A stretch of 64,000 bases of DNA from Actinacidiphila glaucinigra (GCF_900188405.1 NZ_FZOF01000014.1:1-64000), one strand, 5' to 3'; positions 25,697 through 34,443 are shown, counted from the stretch's first letter. The notes: generated by a model not told the origin, from the sequence alone. Numbers and translations: made by a program.

Positions 25697-25754
25697 GTCC
25701 TGCTCCGTTAGTTCGGTGTCTTCGGGGTTCGGTCCACCCTACTGCGGAAGCTGA

Positions 25755-26453
25755 TCACGGTGCGCCCGCACCGCCCCCGACCTCCGCGTCGCCCGGGGCC
25801 GCGGTGGGCCGCTCCCTGGGACGCAGGCTGTCGAGGCTGCCGGTGTCGCCGAGCCGCAGCAGGAAGGGACGCTCCGGGGTGTAGCGGATCGCGGTGACCG
25901 AGCAGGGGTCGACGGCGATGCGCTGGAAGAGGTCGAGGTGCATGCCGAGGGCGTCGGCGACGATGGACTTGATGATGTCGCCGTGGGAGCACACCACGTA
26001 GAGGGCGTCGGGTCCGTGGCTCTCCTCGATGCGGGCGTTCCACTCGCGCACCGCGTCCACCGCGCGGGCCTGCATGGCGCGAACCGACTCGCCTCCCTCG
26101 CCGGGGAACACCGCGGCCGAGGGGTAGCGCTGGACGACACCCCACAGCGGCTCGTCGGCCAGCTCGGCGATCTTGCGGCCGCTCCAGTCGCCGTAGGCGC
26201 ACTCCGAGATCCGCTCCTCGATGTGGAGCGGCACGTCGGGCAGTGCGTCCAGCAGCGGCTGCACGGTCTCCCGGCACCGCTGCAGGGGGCTGGTGACGAC
26301 GGCCGCGGGCGGCAGTCCGGCCAGCCGGGCCGCGAGCGCGCCGGCCTGGTCACGTCCGGTCTCGTCGAGGGCGACTCCGGGGAGCCGTCCGGCCAGCACT
26401 TTCTCCGCGTTGGCGGTGGACCGGCCGTGCCGGACCAGGATCACGGTGGGCAT
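25755..26453 (-). CDS. Histidine phosphatase family protein (MSMEG_4193-like)
   Basis: 232 residues. The phosphohistidine motif LVRHGRSTAN opens the domain. The second catalytic region (ECAYGDWSGRKI), GESVRAM and VVCSHGDIIKSI complete the acid-phosphatase/phosphoglycerate-mutase fold. It should remove phosphate from a small metabolite. ATG 26453 puts the conserved motif at the N-terminus; ATG 26465, preceded by GGTGG, is an alternative. It heads the minus-strand group with DUF3090, the SCO1664-family protein and mshC. Substrate not known. Confidence 0.85.
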   Translation of the reverse strand: MPTVILVRHGRSTANAEKVLAGRLPGVALDETGRDQAGALAARLAGLPPAAVVTSPLQRCRETVQPLLDALPDVPLHIEERISECAYGDWSGRKIAELADEPLWGVVQRYPSAAVFPGEGGESVRAMQARAVDAVREWNARIEESHGPDALYVVCSHGDIIKSIVADALGMHLDLFQRIAVDPCSVTAIRYTPERPFLLRLGDTGSLDSLRPRERPTAAPGDAEVGGGAGAP

Positions 26454-26517
26454 GACCGCAACCATACGACCACCGGTTGTCCGGTGTGGCGCCGACGTAA
26501 CGCGGAAGAAGACAGGT

Positions 26518-27519
26518 GTGATCGTCGACTGCGCCATTTACCGCGACGGGGAGCGCACTGCCGCCCCCGACGACCTCTCCGACGCGCTCGAGGCGGCGCG
26601 GTCGACGGAGGGGGGTTTCGTGTGGATCGGCCTGTACGAGCCGACGGAGAAGGAGTTCGACCTCGTCAGCCGCGAGTTCGGGCTGCACCCACTGGCCGTG
26701 GAGGACGCGCTCTGCGCCCACCAGCGGCCCAAGCTGGAGGTGTACGAGGGCTCGCTGTTCCTGGTGCTCAAGCCCGTCTCGTACGACGACGAACACGACA
26801 CGGTCACCGCGGGCGAGTTGATGATCTTCGTCGGGGACGGCTTCGTCGTCACCGTGCGCCATGGCGAGGCGATCGCCCCGGGTGAGATCCGGCACCGCCT
26901 GGAGGCGGAGCACGAGGTCCTCAAGCACGGGCCGACCGCGGTGATGTACGCCATCAGCGACACCGTCGTGGACGACTACATGGTGGTCGCGGCCGATCTC
27001 CAGGCCGACCTGGAGGACCTGGAGACGGAGGTCTTCGCCCCGGAGGGCCGCAGGTCCGTCGCGCGCCGGGGCGCCGAGAGCACGGCGAGCCGGATCTACG
27101 GGTTCAAGCGCCAGCTGCTGGAGTTCCGGCGGGCGACCGCGCCGCTGATGCAGCCGATGATCCGGCTCTCGGCGGGCACGGTGCCGCATGTGGCGGCCGG
27201 CACACAGCCCTTCTTCCGCGACGTGGCCGACCACCTGACCCGGGCCAGCGAGCTGGTGGACAGCCTCGACCGGCTGCTCAGCGATGTGCTGAGCTCCCAT
27301 CTGACCCAGGTGGGGGTGCGGCAGAACGACGACATGCGCAAGATCTCGTCGTGGGCCGCCATGGCGGCGGTGCCCACCATGATCGCGGGCATCTACGGCA
27401 TGAACTTCCGCTACATGCCCGAACTCCACCAGGTATGGGGCTATCCCGCGGTCCTGGCGGTCATCGCCGTGTCCGAGATCCTGCTGTACCGGATGTTCAA
27501 ACGGCACGGCTGGCTCTGA
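26518..27519 (+). CDS. CorA-like divalent cation channel
   Basis: 333 residues. A long cytoplasmic alpha/beta and helical funnel is followed by two C-terminal membrane helices with the family signature GMNF (residues 294-297), which caps the pore. It transports magnesium and/or cobalt. GTG 26518 is followed by a good N-terminus (VIVDCAIYRDG) with a modest ribosome site (GGAAGAAG). It is divergent from the phosphatase gene with only 64 bp between. A strong bidirectional hairpin closes it. Confidence 0.92.
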   Translation: MIVDCAIYRDGERTAAPDDLSDALEAARSTEGGFVWIGLYEPTEKEFDLVSREFGLHPLAVEDALCAHQRPKLEVYEGSLFLVLKPVSYDDEHDTVTAGELMIFVGDGFVVTVRHGEAIAPGEIRHRLEAEHEVLKHGPTAVMYAISDTVVDDYMVVAADLQADLEDLETEVFAPEGRRSVARRGAESTASRIYGFKRQLLEFRRATAPLMQPMIRLSAGTVPHVAAGTQPFFRDVADHLTRASELVDSLDRLLSDVLSSHLTQVGVRQNDDMRKISSWAAMAAVPTMIAGIYGMNFRYMPELHQVWGYPAVLAVIAVSEILLYRMFKRHGWL

Positions 27520-27521
27520 AC

Positions 27522-27566
27522 GGTCTCCCGGCCGCTCGCGGGACGCGGGCGCGGGGCCGGGAGACC
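27522..27566. terminator. Bidirectional terminator between corA-like and ferritin-like genes
   Basis: GGTCTCCCGGCC at 27522-27533 pairs perfectly with GGCCGGGAGACC at 27555-27566 (12 bp, 21-nt loop), two bases after the corA-like stop. Confidence 0.85.
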
Positions 27567-27586
27567 GCCCGGACCGGCCGGACCGC

Positions 27587-28375
27587 TCAGACCGCCGGTT
27601 CCGCCGCGGGTTCGGGGCCACCGAGGGCGTCGCGGCGCTGGGGCATGACGAGCCTGACCATCCGCCGCCAGCCGCCCAGGCGTTCGTACGCGTGGACCCC
27701 GTGGATGCCGGCCCGCAGCACCGCGGCCTTCGCCCCGGACCAGCCGAGGATCCGGCCCATGTGGTCCATGACGGCGAGGCTGACGTCGCGGTAGATGCGG
27801 ATCTCGGCGCGGGCGCACTCGCGCAGGACGCGCTCGATGTCGGCGCCGTGGCCGGCCTCGGCGAACCTCAGCAGTTCCTCGTGGCAGTAGGCGAGGTGGT
27901 TGTCCTCGTCGGCGGAGATCATGCGGACCGCCCTGCCGATGTCGGCGTGGCCGGCGAAGTGCTTGGTGAGCAGGGCCATCTGCTCGGAGGCGCGCTGTTC
28001 GGTGACCCGGCTGTGGGCGAGGTAGGTGACGACGTCCCGCACGGTCAGGGGCTCGTCGCGGCGCAGCTTGTCGTGGGCGAGGCCGATGCCGCCGCGCTCG
28101 AGGAGCATGGTGTAGTCGGTCTCCGGGGGGACCGGGACGGGTTCGAGGCCGCGCTTGCGCATCAGGGCGTGGAAGATCCGGCCGTGCTTGTCCTCGTCGG
28201 CGCCGTGCCGGGCGATCTTGGGGGCCAGTTCACGCTGGGACTCGGGGACCAGCGCGGCGATCCTGCCGTTCTCCCAGCCGCCCTGCGACTCACCGCTGGC
28301 GGCGATCGAGCAGAACAGCCGGAAGGAGTCGTCGTTGTCGAGGATCTCCTGGAACAGACTCCGGGCGGAGAGCAT
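27587..28375 (-). CDS. Ferritin-like domain protein
   Basis: 262 residues. ATG 28375 has GGAGG six bases upstream. It is mostly helical, with metal-ligand-like motifs ADEDKHGRIFH and SADEDNHLAYCHEEL (ExxH pattern in two helices), as in diiron ferritin-like proteins. The C-terminal 50 residues (WSGAKAAVLRAGIHGVHAYERLGGWRRM) look membrane- or partner-binding. It could be an oxidase or metal-storage protein. It converges with the CorA-type channel; a link to metal supply is only suggestive. Confidence 0.82.
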   Translation of the reverse strand: MLSARSLFQEILDNDDSFRLFCSIAASGESQGGWENGRIAALVPESQRELAPKIARHGADEDKHGRIFHALMRKRGLEPVPVPPETDYTMLLERGGIGLAHDKLRRDEPLTVRDVVTYLAHSRVTEQRASEQMALLTKHFAGHADIGRAVRMISADEDNHLAYCHEELLRFAEAGHGADIERVLRECARAEIRIYRDVSLAVMDHMGRILGWSGAKAAVLRAGIHGVHAYERLGGWRRMVRLVMPQRRDALGGPEPAAEPAV

Positions 28376-28649
28376 GCCGTACCTCCTGCGCGAATCGGGC
28401 ATACGCAAAAGACGAGTCAAGTCGCCCGCAAAGCATGAGGCAACAGGCCCGGGCGTCAACTCGGCCGAACGGATGAGGGCCGTACGGAAGCGGAGACGTA
28501 ACCCCTGGGGCGTCCGGGCGTTGTGTTTGGTGACGGCCGTGGCGGGGAAGACCCCCGAGCCCCCACCACGGCCGCGGAAACCGAGGGGCCCCGCCGCCGG
28601 CCGAAGTGCCCGTGATTTCATAGCCCCTCGGAGGGGTTACGACCAAGAC
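28376..28649. other. Divergent regulatory region with nested hairpins
   Basis: Between the ferritin-like gene and the conserved gene at 28650. CGGCCGTGG (28534-28542) pairs with CCACGGCCG (28566-28574), and CGGGG/CCCCG (28543-28547 and 28553-28557) nests inside it. Further on, CCCC-TCGGA-GGGG (28624-28636) includes the only ribosome-site-like sequence of the next gene. No coding signal seen. Confidence 0.45.
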
Positions 28650-29255
28650 ATGTTCAGCAAGGCGACGCGCAGCCGGACGACGGCACGCCCCGGAGGCCCG
28701 GCGGGATCGGACTGGGCCCCTTACCCACGCCTTGACGACGCGGCACGCGCCTACTTCCTCCACGCCGATGTGGCCCTCGAGGCGATCGACGGCGTCCTGG
28801 GCCGGCGGCGGGTCCGCGGTTTCACCCTCGAACGCGTCGTCGACCTGACGGAGGCCGGCACCTCGGTGTGGCAGGAGGCCGCGGTCTGCGACGGGCGGCG
28901 GCTCGTCCTGTGGCACAGCGAGGAGGTCGCCGACGAGGACGCACCGGGCGGTCGGGTGGTCGACTCCTCCGTGCAGGTGCTGCCTCTGGAGGCGATCGGC
29001 CACGTCGGCATGCGCACCCTGGTGGGCCGCGACGAGCAGGGCCGGCGGATCGACCGCGGGGTGTACGTGGTGCTGGCCACCGCCATGCCGCACGAAATGA
29101 GCGCGGTGCGCGGGGACGCCGACGGCACGATCGCCTCTGCCCGCTTCCGCCCGGAGTCCTTCCGCTTCAGCAAGTCCCTCGACGACGGCGGGGCCGGCCA
29201 GATAGCGCGACTGATCGCCTTCGGACGGATGATGGGGCGCCTGGTCCCGGGCTGA
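28650..29255 (+). CDS. Conserved actinobacterial protein of unknown function
   Basis: 201 residues, no membrane segment or signal. Sequence blocks: YPRLDDAARAYFLHADVALEAIDGVL, GFTLERVVDLTEAGTSVWQEAAVC, VDSSVQVLPLEAIGHVGMRTLVG and a C-terminal FRFSKSLDDGGAGQIARLIAFGRMMGRL. I do not assign a function. ATG 28650 is used; the nearest purine-rich site (GGAGGGG, 28630-28636) is 13 bases away and part of a small hairpin, so initiation may be modulated. Its place in the core gene order suggests vertical inheritance. Confidence 0.8.
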   Translation: MFSKATRSRTTARPGGPAGSDWAPYPRLDDAARAYFLHADVALEAIDGVLGRRRVRGFTLERVVDLTEAGTSVWQEAAVCDGRRLVLWHSEEVADEDAPGGRVVDSSVQVLPLEAIGHVGMRTLVGRDEQGRRIDRGVYVVLATAMPHEMSAVRGDADGTIASARFRPESFRFSKSLDDGGAGQIARLIAFGRMMGRLVPG

Positions 29256-29300
29256 GCCGGGACCGGCGCCGAAGGCCCTCCGCCGCCGCGGCGGTCCGGC
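29256..29300. terminator. Hairpin between convergent genes
   Basis: GCCGGGACCG (29256-29265) pairs with CGGTCCGGC (29292-29300) with one bulged base, spanning the 44-bp gap between the unknown gene and the F420-type oxidoreductase gene. Confidence 0.5.
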
Positions 29301-30352
29301 TACTGCGCGAGTCCGGCGCGCTCCAGCGCCTCGACACCCGCGCGCAGTGCGGCGACCCGCTCGTCCAGGGTGAACCCGGCCGGGGCCAGCGTCAGCGTGG
29401 TGACACCGGCCGCCGCGTAGGCCTGCATCCGGTCCGCGATCCGCTCCACCGAGCCCAGCAGGGTGGTGGAGTCGATGAGTTCGCGCGGGATCGCGGCGGC
29501 GGCGCCGTCCTTGTCGCCGGACAGGTACTTGTCCTGGACCTCGGCGGCCTCCTTCTCGTACCCCATGCGCTGCGCGAGCCGGTTGTAGAAGTTCTGGCTG
29601 CGGCTGCCCATGCCGCCCACGTAAAGGGCCGTGTAGGGACGGAAGATGTCGGCCAGCGCGTCGATGTCCTCGCCGACCGCGAGCGGCACCGTCGGGCAGA
29701 CGTCGAAGCCCTCCATGGTCTTCCCGGCCTTCTCGCGGCCCGCCCGGATGTGGCGGAGCGCGGTGTCCTCCAGGTGGGCGGCGGAGGGGAAGATCAGCAG
29801 CGCGCCGTCGGCGATCTCGCCGGTCTGCTCCAGGTTCTTCGGGCCGATCGCGGCGATGTACAGCGGGATGCGCTCGCGCACCGGGTGCACCGTCAGCTTC
29901 AGCGCCTTGCCGGGGCCGCCGGGCAGCGGCAGCGTCCAGTGCTCGCCCTCGTGGCTCAGCCGCTCCCGGGACATCGCCTTGCGGACGATCTCGACGTACT
30001 CGCGCGTACGGGCCAGCGGCTTGTCGAATGTGACGCCGTACCAGCCCTCGGAGACCTGCGGGCCGGAGACGCCCAGGCCCAGCCGGAAGCGGCCGCCGGA
30101 CAGGGAGTCGAGGGTGGCGGCGGTCATCGCCGTCATCGCGGGCGTACGGGCCGGGATCTGGAAGATGGCCGAACCGACGTCGATGCGCTCGGTCTGCGCG
30201 GCGACCCAGGACAGCACGGTGGGCGCGTCCGAACCGTAGGCCTCGGCCGCCCAGCACACGGAGTAGCCGAGGCGGTCCGCCTCCTGCGCCACGGCGAGGT
30301 TGTCGGCGTCCATCCCGGCGCCCCAGTAGCCGAGGTTGATCCCGAGCCGCAT
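29300..30352 (-). CDS. LLM class F420-dependent oxidoreductase
   Basis: 350 residues, luciferase-like barrel. The N-terminus MRLGINLGYWG and the blocks AAEAYGSDAPTVLSWVAAQT, GRFRLGLGVSGPQV and the insertion VRERIPLYIAAIGPKNLE mark the F420-dependent branch found widely in actinobacteria. It should use reduced F420 to reduce, or F420 to oxidise, an unknown substrate. ATG 30352 has AAGGGGAT six bases upstream. It is divergent from the aldo/keto reductase with 126 bp between. Confidence 0.92.
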   Translation of the reverse strand: MRLGINLGYWGAGMDADNLAVAQEADRLGYSVCWAAEAYGSDAPTVLSWVAAQTERIDVGSAIFQIPARTPAMTAMTAATLDSLSGGRFRLGLGVSGPQVSEGWYGVTFDKPLARTREYVEIVRKAMSRERLSHEGEHWTLPLPGGPGKALKLTVHPVRERIPLYIAAIGPKNLEQTGEIADGALLIFPSAAHLEDTALRHIRAGREKAGKTMEGFDVCPTVPLAVGEDIDALADIFRPYTALYVGGMGSRSQNFYNRLAQRMGYEKEAAEVQDKYLSGDKDGAAAAIPRELIDSTTLLGSVERIADRMQAYAAAGVTTLTLAPAGFTLDERVAALRAGVEALERAGLAQ

Positions 30353-30462
30353 GGCGATCCCCTTACCGATGAGTAACGTCCTTGTTCCCCGGACCCTATC
30401 GCTCCGGGCGCGCGCCGGCGCCTGTCGGGTACGTCACTCCTGCCCAAAGCTCCCGGACGACC

Positions 30463-30479
30463 AGTAATCTCACCCCTCA
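30463..30479 (+). promoter_or_regulatory. Candidate -10 box for a leaderless aldo/keto reductase transcript
   Basis: AGTAAT at 30463-30468 lies 10 bases before the ATG at 30479, and no ribosome site exists between. This spacing is what a transcript starting at or just before the ATG would need. Confidence 0.4.
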
Positions 30480-31459
30480 TGGAGCAAAGGCACCTCGGCC
30501 GTACGGGACTGCGCGTGTCCAGGCTCGGGCTCGGCACGCTGACGTGGGGGCGCGACACCGGCGAACTCGACGCCGCCGACCAGCTCAAGGCCTTCTGGGA
30601 GGCCGGGGGCACGCTCGTGGACACCGCCGACGTGTACGGGGACGGCGGCGCCGAGTACCTCCTCGGCCGGCTGGTGGAGGACCTGGTGCCGCGCTCGGAC
30701 CTGGTGATCGCCACCAAGGCCGGGAGCGTCCCCGACCCCTACCGCCGCTTCGACGCCTCGCGCGGCCATCTGCTGACCGCCCTGGACGCCTCCCTGCAGC
30801 GGCTCGGCACGGACTACGTCGACCTGTGGCAGGTGCACGCGTACGACACGACCACCCCGCTGGACGAGACGCTGCAAGCCCTCGACCTCGCCGTGAGCTC
30901 CGGCCGGGCCCGCTACGTCGGCGTGTCCAACTTCTGCGGCTGGCAGCTGGCCAAGGCCGCCACCTGGCAGCAGGCCCTGCCGGCGCGCACGCCGCTGGCC
31001 AGCACGCAGATGGAGTACTCGCTGCTGCAGCGCGGCATCGAGCGCGAGGTGCTGCCCGCCGCGCTGGACCTGGGGGTGGGGCTGCTGCCCTCCTCCCCGC
31101 TGGGACGCGGGGTGCTGACCGGCAAGTACCGGCACGGGACCCCCCAGGACTCCCGCGGCGGCTCCGAGGACATGGCGCCCTTCGTCGCCCCCTACCTCGA
31201 CGAGACGGCCCGGCTCATCGTGGACGCGCTGGCCATAGCGGCCGACGGGCTGGCCGCCAGCCCGCTGGAGGTGGCCCTCGCCTGGGTGCGGGACCGCCCC
31301 GGCGTCACCGCGCCGATCGTCGGGGCGCGCAACGCCAGGCAGCTCGCGGCGGCGTTGTCGGTGGAGACCCTTAGTCTTCCGGATGAGATCTGCCAGGCGC
31401 TGGACGACGTCTCTGCGCCGGTGCACCGCTATCCGGACCACGACTGGAGCACGCTGTGA
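30479..31459 (+). CDS. Aldo/keto reductase
   Basis: 326 residues, AKR barrel. Catalytic Asp and Tyr occur in VDTADVYGDGG, Lys in VIATKAG and His in WQVHAYDTT; NADPH-site residues are in the C-terminal TAPIVGARNARQL. Cytosolic reductase of carbonyl compounds with NADPH. No Shine-Dalgarno sequence precedes the ATG, and a -10-like AGTAAT sits 10 bases upstream, so translation may be leaderless. The RecD-like gene follows 40 bp later on the same strand. Confidence 0.95.
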   Translation: MEQRHLGRTGLRVSRLGLGTLTWGRDTGELDAADQLKAFWEAGGTLVDTADVYGDGGAEYLLGRLVEDLVPRSDLVIATKAGSVPDPYRRFDASRGHLLTALDASLQRLGTDYVDLWQVHAYDTTTPLDETLQALDLAVSSGRARYVGVSNFCGWQLAKAATWQQALPARTPLASTQMEYSLLQRGIEREVLPAALDLGVGLLPSSPLGRGVLTGKYRHGTPQDSRGGSEDMAPFVAPYLDETARLIVDALAIAADGLAASPLEVALAWVRDRPGVTAPIVGARNARQLAAALSVETLSLPDEICQALDDVSAPVHRYPDHDWSTL

Positions 31460-31499
31460 TCGGGCCCCGACCGTAGTCCGCCGTACAACGGAGGCCACC

Positions 31500-33509
31500 G
31501 TGACCGAGGACCGCGAAGACCGCGACCGCGAGGACCGCGCCGAGCCGGAGGAGACCGCCGGCGAGGAGACCGCGGCTCCCCGGCGGCCCCGGCCGTCGAC
31601 CGAGGGCGTCGGTTCGCAGCTCCCCGCCGAACTCACGGACCTGGCCGCGGCGGTGCGGGCCATCGAGCGCGGGGAGCGCCCCGCGGCGCCCGTGAAGCGC
31701 GGCGGGCCCGCGCGGCCCGCGGCCGCCCCCTCCCCCGCGCCGGCGCCGGCGCCCGTGGCGCGGCCGTCGCTGCCCGCGCAGCTCAGCGGGGACGCCGTGG
31801 CGGCCGCGCGGACGGTGCTCGCGGCGGGCGGGGCCCCGGAGAGCCTGGCCGAGGCCGCCGTGGAGGCACTTGGCGAGCGGGCCGGGGACGCGCTGCGCGA
31901 GGATCCGTGGCAGATCCTGGCGCTCGCCGGGATCCGGGTGGAGCAGGCCGACGGCTTCGCCAAGACGCTGCTCGGCGGCGAGGGCGGCCCCGGCGACGAG
32001 CGGCGCGTGCGCGCGCTGGTCGTCTGGCTGCTGGAGCGGGCCGCCGAGCGGGGCCACACCGCGCTCGAGTGGGGCACGCTCGGCGCGGCGCTCGGGCAGA
32101 ACGGGGTCGCCGACGCCGAGGAGACCCTGAAGGCCGCCGTCGCGGACGGCCTGGTGCTGGTCTTCCATGTGCCGGACGAGAGCGCCGGCGCCCGTACGGC
32201 GGCCGACGACGAGGACGAGGAGGCCCCGGTGCGGCTGCTCCTCGGTCTTGACCGCTTCGCGCTGGCCGAGGAGAGCCTCGCGGACGGCCTGAGCAGGCTC
32301 CTCAACACCTTCGACGCGGACGGCTCGCAGGACTGGGAGGGCGCGGCCGGCGCGGCCCCGTCCCCCTCCGCCGCCGCGCTGGTCCGCGCCGCCGCCGGGA
32401 GCGGGCTGGTCGCCCACACCGGCGCGGAGGCGGCCCGGGAGGAACCGGCGGCGCTGGTGGCGGCCGCCCGCTCCCTGGGACTGCGGGCCTGGGCCGTGGC
32501 GGCCACCGAGGACGGCAGGCGGCGGCTGGCCGGTGCCGTGGACGCGGATGCGACAGCCACCCTCGCCGGGCTGCTCTCGGGCCACGAGGGCCCCGGGCGG
32601 GACGAGGACGGCGCACTGGCGCTGGATCTGCTGGCGGTGCTGGACGCGCCCCAGCTCGACGTGGAGACCGCCGCGACCCTGGTCGAGTCCGTGCCCGACG
32701 GGGCGCGCCTGGTGCTCTCCGGCGACCCGGCGGTGCTGTGGTCCCCCGGGCCCGGCCGGGTCTTCGCCGACCTGCTGGCGGCGAAGGTGTGCCCGCAGGT
32801 CGCCTCGCGCACGCCCGACCCCGGCCCGGTCGGCGAGCTGGTCTCCGGGATCGGCTTCGGCGAGCTGGCCGAGGTCGACGCCCCCGGGAAGGAGGTCGTG
32901 ATCGTCCCGGTGCGGGACGCCGGCGAGGCCGTGCACCGTACGGTCCAGCTCGTCGCGGACTCCGTGCCCCGTGTCATCGGGGTGCCCCCGGAGCACACCC
33001 AGGTGATCACCCCGGGCCACGGCGGTGCCGCCGGCACCCGGGCACTCAACGCCGCGCTCAAGGAGCGTCTCAACCGCGGGCCCGGCCGCTTCGGCGGCTT
33101 CGACCCGGGTGACCGGATCATGTACGCCCCGGCCGCCGGGACGGCCGTGCCGGGCACCGTCGTCTCCGCCGACGCGCAGGGGCTGCGGCTCGACTGCGGG
33201 GGTACGCCCGTGGTGGTCGCGCCGGACGCCGTGGCCGCCGAGGTGCGGCACGGCTGGGCCGTCACGGCGCACCAGGCGGCGGGCCGCCGCTGGCCGGCCG
33301 CGGTCGTGGTCCTGCCGGGGGACTCCGCACAGGCCCTGACCCGGGCCTGGGTCTACACCGCGTTCAGCCGCGGGGAGCGCCATCTGTCCGTGGTGCAGGG
33401 CATCGAGCAGGCGCTGCCCCGGGTCGTGGCGGAGGTCCCCGCCCGGGACCGGACCACCCGCCTGCGCGACATCCTGCGCGAGCAGGCGGCCGCCGCCGCG
33501 GCGGAGTGA
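31500..33509 (+). CDS. RecD2-like helix-hairpin-helix protein with degenerate ATPase motifs
   Basis: 669 residues. GTG 31500 has GGAGG five bases upstream. After a charged, Pro/Ala-rich N-terminus (about 1-95) comes a helix-hairpin-helix-like region (LAEAAVEALGERAGDALREDPWQ) as in RecD2. The helicase core is recognisable but crippled: no GxGKT/S Walker A, and the Walker B Asp-Glu is replaced (LDAPQLD, 381-387), although the following LVLSGDPAVLWSPGPG matches the RecD motif after Walker B. The C-terminal 2B/SH3 region is kept (VTAHQAAGRRWP from 588; VYTAFSRGER around 622). It probably binds DNA or partners without ATP-driven unwinding. Confidence 0.83.
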   Translation: MTEDREDRDREDRAEPEETAGEETAAPRRPRPSTEGVGSQLPAELTDLAAAVRAIERGERPAAPVKRGGPARPAAAPSPAPAPAPVARPSLPAQLSGDAVAAARTVLAAGGAPESLAEAAVEALGERAGDALREDPWQILALAGIRVEQADGFAKTLLGGEGGPGDERRVRALVVWLLERAAERGHTALEWGTLGAALGQNGVADAEETLKAAVADGLVLVFHVPDESAGARTAADDEDEEAPVRLLLGLDRFALAEESLADGLSRLLNTFDADGSQDWEGAAGAAPSPSAAALVRAAAGSGLVAHTGAEAAREEPAALVAAARSLGLRAWAVAATEDGRRRLAGAVDADATATLAGLLSGHEGPGRDEDGALALDLLAVLDAPQLDVETAATLVESVPDGARLVLSGDPAVLWSPGPGRVFADLLAAKVCPQVASRTPDPGPVGELVSGIGFGELAEVDAPGKEVVIVPVRDAGEAVHRTVQLVADSVPRVIGVPPEHTQVITPGHGGAAGTRALNAALKERLNRGPGRFGGFDPGDRIMYAPAAGTAVPGTVVSADAQGLRLDCGGTPVVVAPDAVAAEVRHGWAVTAHQAAGRRWPAAVVVLPGDSAQALTRAWVYTAFSRGERHLSVVQGIEQALPRVVAEVPARDRTTRLRDILREQAAAAAAE

Positions 33510-33570
33510 TCCACGGCGCGGGCCGGGGGCTGCTCCCCCTGGCCCGCGGCGAGGCCGCGCCGGCGCCGGA

Positions 33571-34188
33571 TCAGGCCATGCGGTCCAGCTCGTCGGCGTC
33601 GGCCTCTTCGTCGTAGACCGCGCTGACGTCGAAGCGGCAGAGCAGATGCCGCGGGTCCGCCTGGTCGAAGGGCGCGGCGAGCCACTCGCCCGGCTCCGCG
33701 GGCCCCGCCGCGGTGACCCAGAGCGTGGAGTCGCCCTCCTCCAGACCGAACTCCTTGTGGCGCTCGGCGATCTCGTCGGGCTCGTACTCCCCGAAGAGGG
33801 CACCCACCGCCGCGCCGACGTCGCCGCCGCCTTCGGCCGTGGCGGAGTCGGAGACCCGTTCCGCCTGGCGGCGCAGCCGCTGCGGGTCGGCCACCGTGTA
33901 GTCCCGGCGGATCAGGACACTGATCGCGCCCGGTTCCTCGGGCCCGGAGTACTCGGGGAGGGTGTCCCCGAGCGGCACCTCGAAGGGCGTGACCTCGTCA
34001 TAGGTGTCGTAGAGCAGCTCGTCGTAGGCCTCGGCAGCCGAGGCGAGAGCTTCGAAGGCCCCGTAGACCGCGGGATCGTCCTCCCCGGTGCGGTTCTCGA
34101 TCGCGGCCAGGTGGCGGTCCAGCGCGGCTTTCACCGCCTCGACGGCGGCTCGTACCTCGGCAACGGTGGGCTGCGCGGCATCAGACAT
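33571..34188 (-). CDS. Conserved Streptomyces protein of unknown function
   Basis: 205 residues, acidic, no signal or membrane segment. ATG 34188 gives MSDAAQPTVAEVRAAVEAV. The first third is helical (VEAVKAALDRHLAAIENR), then come VTPFEVPLGDTLPEYSGPEEPGAISVLIRRDYTV and a C-terminal part with HLLCRFDVSAVYDEEADADELDRM. No catalytic motif seen. It converges with the RecD-like gene (61 bp) and is divergent from the 62-residue gene at 34236. Confidence 0.78.
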   Translation of the reverse strand: MSDAAQPTVAEVRAAVEAVKAALDRHLAAIENRTGEDDPAVYGAFEALASAAEAYDELLYDTYDEVTPFEVPLGDTLPEYSGPEEPGAISVLIRRDYTVADPQRLRRQAERVSDSATAEGGGDVGAAVGALFGEYEPDEIAERHKEFGLEEGDSTLWVTAAGPAEPGEWLAAPFDQADPRHLLCRFDVSAVYDEEADADELDRMA

Positions 34189-34235
34189 GCAGAAGACGCT
34201 ATCCGTACCGAGGCGTTCCCCGCACAATAGATGCG

Positions 34236-34424
34236 ATGCCTGAATACGAATTCAGAGATGTGTACGTGCCCCGGGGAGTCTCCCGCAAGGAGGCCCAACG
34301 CCTGCTGACCGACCACGCGGAGTACGGTCACTGGGAGCTCGACCGGCTCCGCCTCTACCCGGACGGCAGCCGCCGGGTACGGCTGCGCCGCCGGATCATC
34401 CGGCAGATACGCGCCACCTGGTGA
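34236..34424 (+). CDS. DUF5703 family small protein
   Basis: 62 residues: begins MPEYEFRDVYVPRGVSRKEA and ends in a strongly basic Arg-rich stretch (RRVRLRRRIIRQIR). This small family is conserved in Streptomyces; function unknown, nucleic-acid binding is possible from charge. The ATG is 47 bp from the divergent gene. A perfect hairpin follows 20 bases after the stop. Confidence 0.82.
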   Translation: MPEYEFRDVYVPRGVSRKEAQRLLTDHAEYGHWELDRLRLYPDGSRRVRLRRRIIRQIRATW

Positions 34425-34443
34425 GATCGCCCCGTACGCGGAA

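Noticed and set aside
30470-33803. Long minus-strand Ser/Pro/Arg-rich frames opposite the aldo/keto reductase and RecD-like genes
   Set aside because: Shadow frames; no start with ribosome site and composition typical of antisense to GC-rich genes.
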